From the NCBI GenBank assembly GCA_023248095.1, contig JAHFFF010000088.1, positions 1-6,847 on the forward strand: 6,847 nt of DNA, in the 5' to 3' direction. The position numbers were made by a program, and so were the translations under genes. The stretch is from Candidatus Omnitrophota bacterium. GTDB taxonomy: Bacteria > Omnitrophota > Gorgyraeia > 1-14-0-20-64-10. The notes under the pieces were generated by a model. The model was not told the DNA's origin, searched no databases, and worked only from the letters and a program-made list of their open reading frames with translations. Positions 6,668-6,847 of this stretch are shown in pieces; the first letter of the stretch is position 1, and each line of letters opens with the position of its first letter.

Positions 6668-6847
6668 ATTCCTCCAGCCCGGCCAAGATAACTTCGGAGC
6701 GAATCCGGAGGTCCTTGAGGATCTGCCAGAGCAAAAACCGATCGGTGGAATAATCTGCCGGGTTGTGCAGGACGAAGGACAGCCCCATCCCCGCTCTACC
6801 AGCCAACGTCTCGAGTCGTTGACCTTCCTCCAGGCCACCATAGAAAT
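6630..6847 (-). CDS. C-terminal fragment of an unrecognised protein (5' end beyond window)
   Basis: An open frame enters from the right edge on the minus strand and ends at TAA 6632-6630, giving 71 complete codons. The fragment begins FYGGLEEGQRLETLAGRAG and contains LSFVLHNPADYSTDRFLLW, ILKDLRIRSEVILAGLEEF and a final TRALRELGEAA. Its composition is protein-like: balanced, with amphipathic helices near the C-terminus, unlike the Arg/Pro/Gly-rich translation of the overlapping frame. I do not recognise the family and propose no function. It converges on the TIM-barrel gene and overlaps its 3' end by 38 bp, so the two stop codons lie inside each other's genes. Without its N-terminus this cannot be taken further. 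Confidence 0.6.
   Translation of the reverse strand, partial: FYGGLEEGQRLETLAGRAGMGLSFVLHNPADYSTDRFLLWQILKDLRIRSEVILAGLEEFTRALRELGEAA

Noticed and set aside
6539..6841. 100-codon minus-strand frame at the right end
   Set aside because: Its translation is rich in Arg, Trp, Ser and Pro and runs deep into the TIM-barrel gene. The neighbouring frame ending at 6630 gives a far more protein-like sequence.

Overview
This chromosomal window is moderately GC-rich. It carries conserved housekeeping genes of a diderm-type bacterium plus two secreted proteins and one gene fragment. The taxon cannot be fixed from the sequence. Rho and PolA are of ordinary bacterial type, and the gene order with a TPR protein would suit a deep-branching Gram-negative group such as Nitrospirota or a neighbouring phylum, but that is a guess.

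Left and centre (positions 1-5641, all minus strand): four co-directional genes are read from right to left. They are a secreted TPR-repeat protein (5597-4521), DNA polymerase I polA (about 4499-1848), dephospho-CoA kinase coaE (1844-1218) and transcription terminator rho (1240 to the window edge, C-terminus cut off). polA and coaE are 3 nt apart, and coaE and rho overlap by 23 nt. A good sigma70-type promoter (TTGACA, 17-bp spacer, TACACT) lies just upstream of the TPR gene at 5641-5613. It could drive all four genes as one transcript.

Right (positions 5660-6847): reading divergently on the plus strand is a secreted TIM-barrel protein of glycoside-hydrolase type. It retains part of a GH18-like DxE signature. 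Its 3' end overlaps by 38 bp the 3' end of a convergent minus-strand gene whose last 71 complete codons lie in the window and which I do not recognise.

Points worth a second look: polA has no ATG, GTG or TTG in frame ahead of its conserved first metal-binding motif, so it either starts at a rare codon (AUU or CUG) or has a damaged or mis-sequenced 5' end. Its proofreading exonuclease domain has lost the catalytic carboxylates. Rho has an unusual P-loop (PPYSGKT). The TIM-barrel protein has a degenerate chitinase-like active site. I see no mobile element, CRISPR array, tRNA, rRNA or phage gene, and no clearly new multi-gene system. There is no gene-free stretch longer than about 65 bp.
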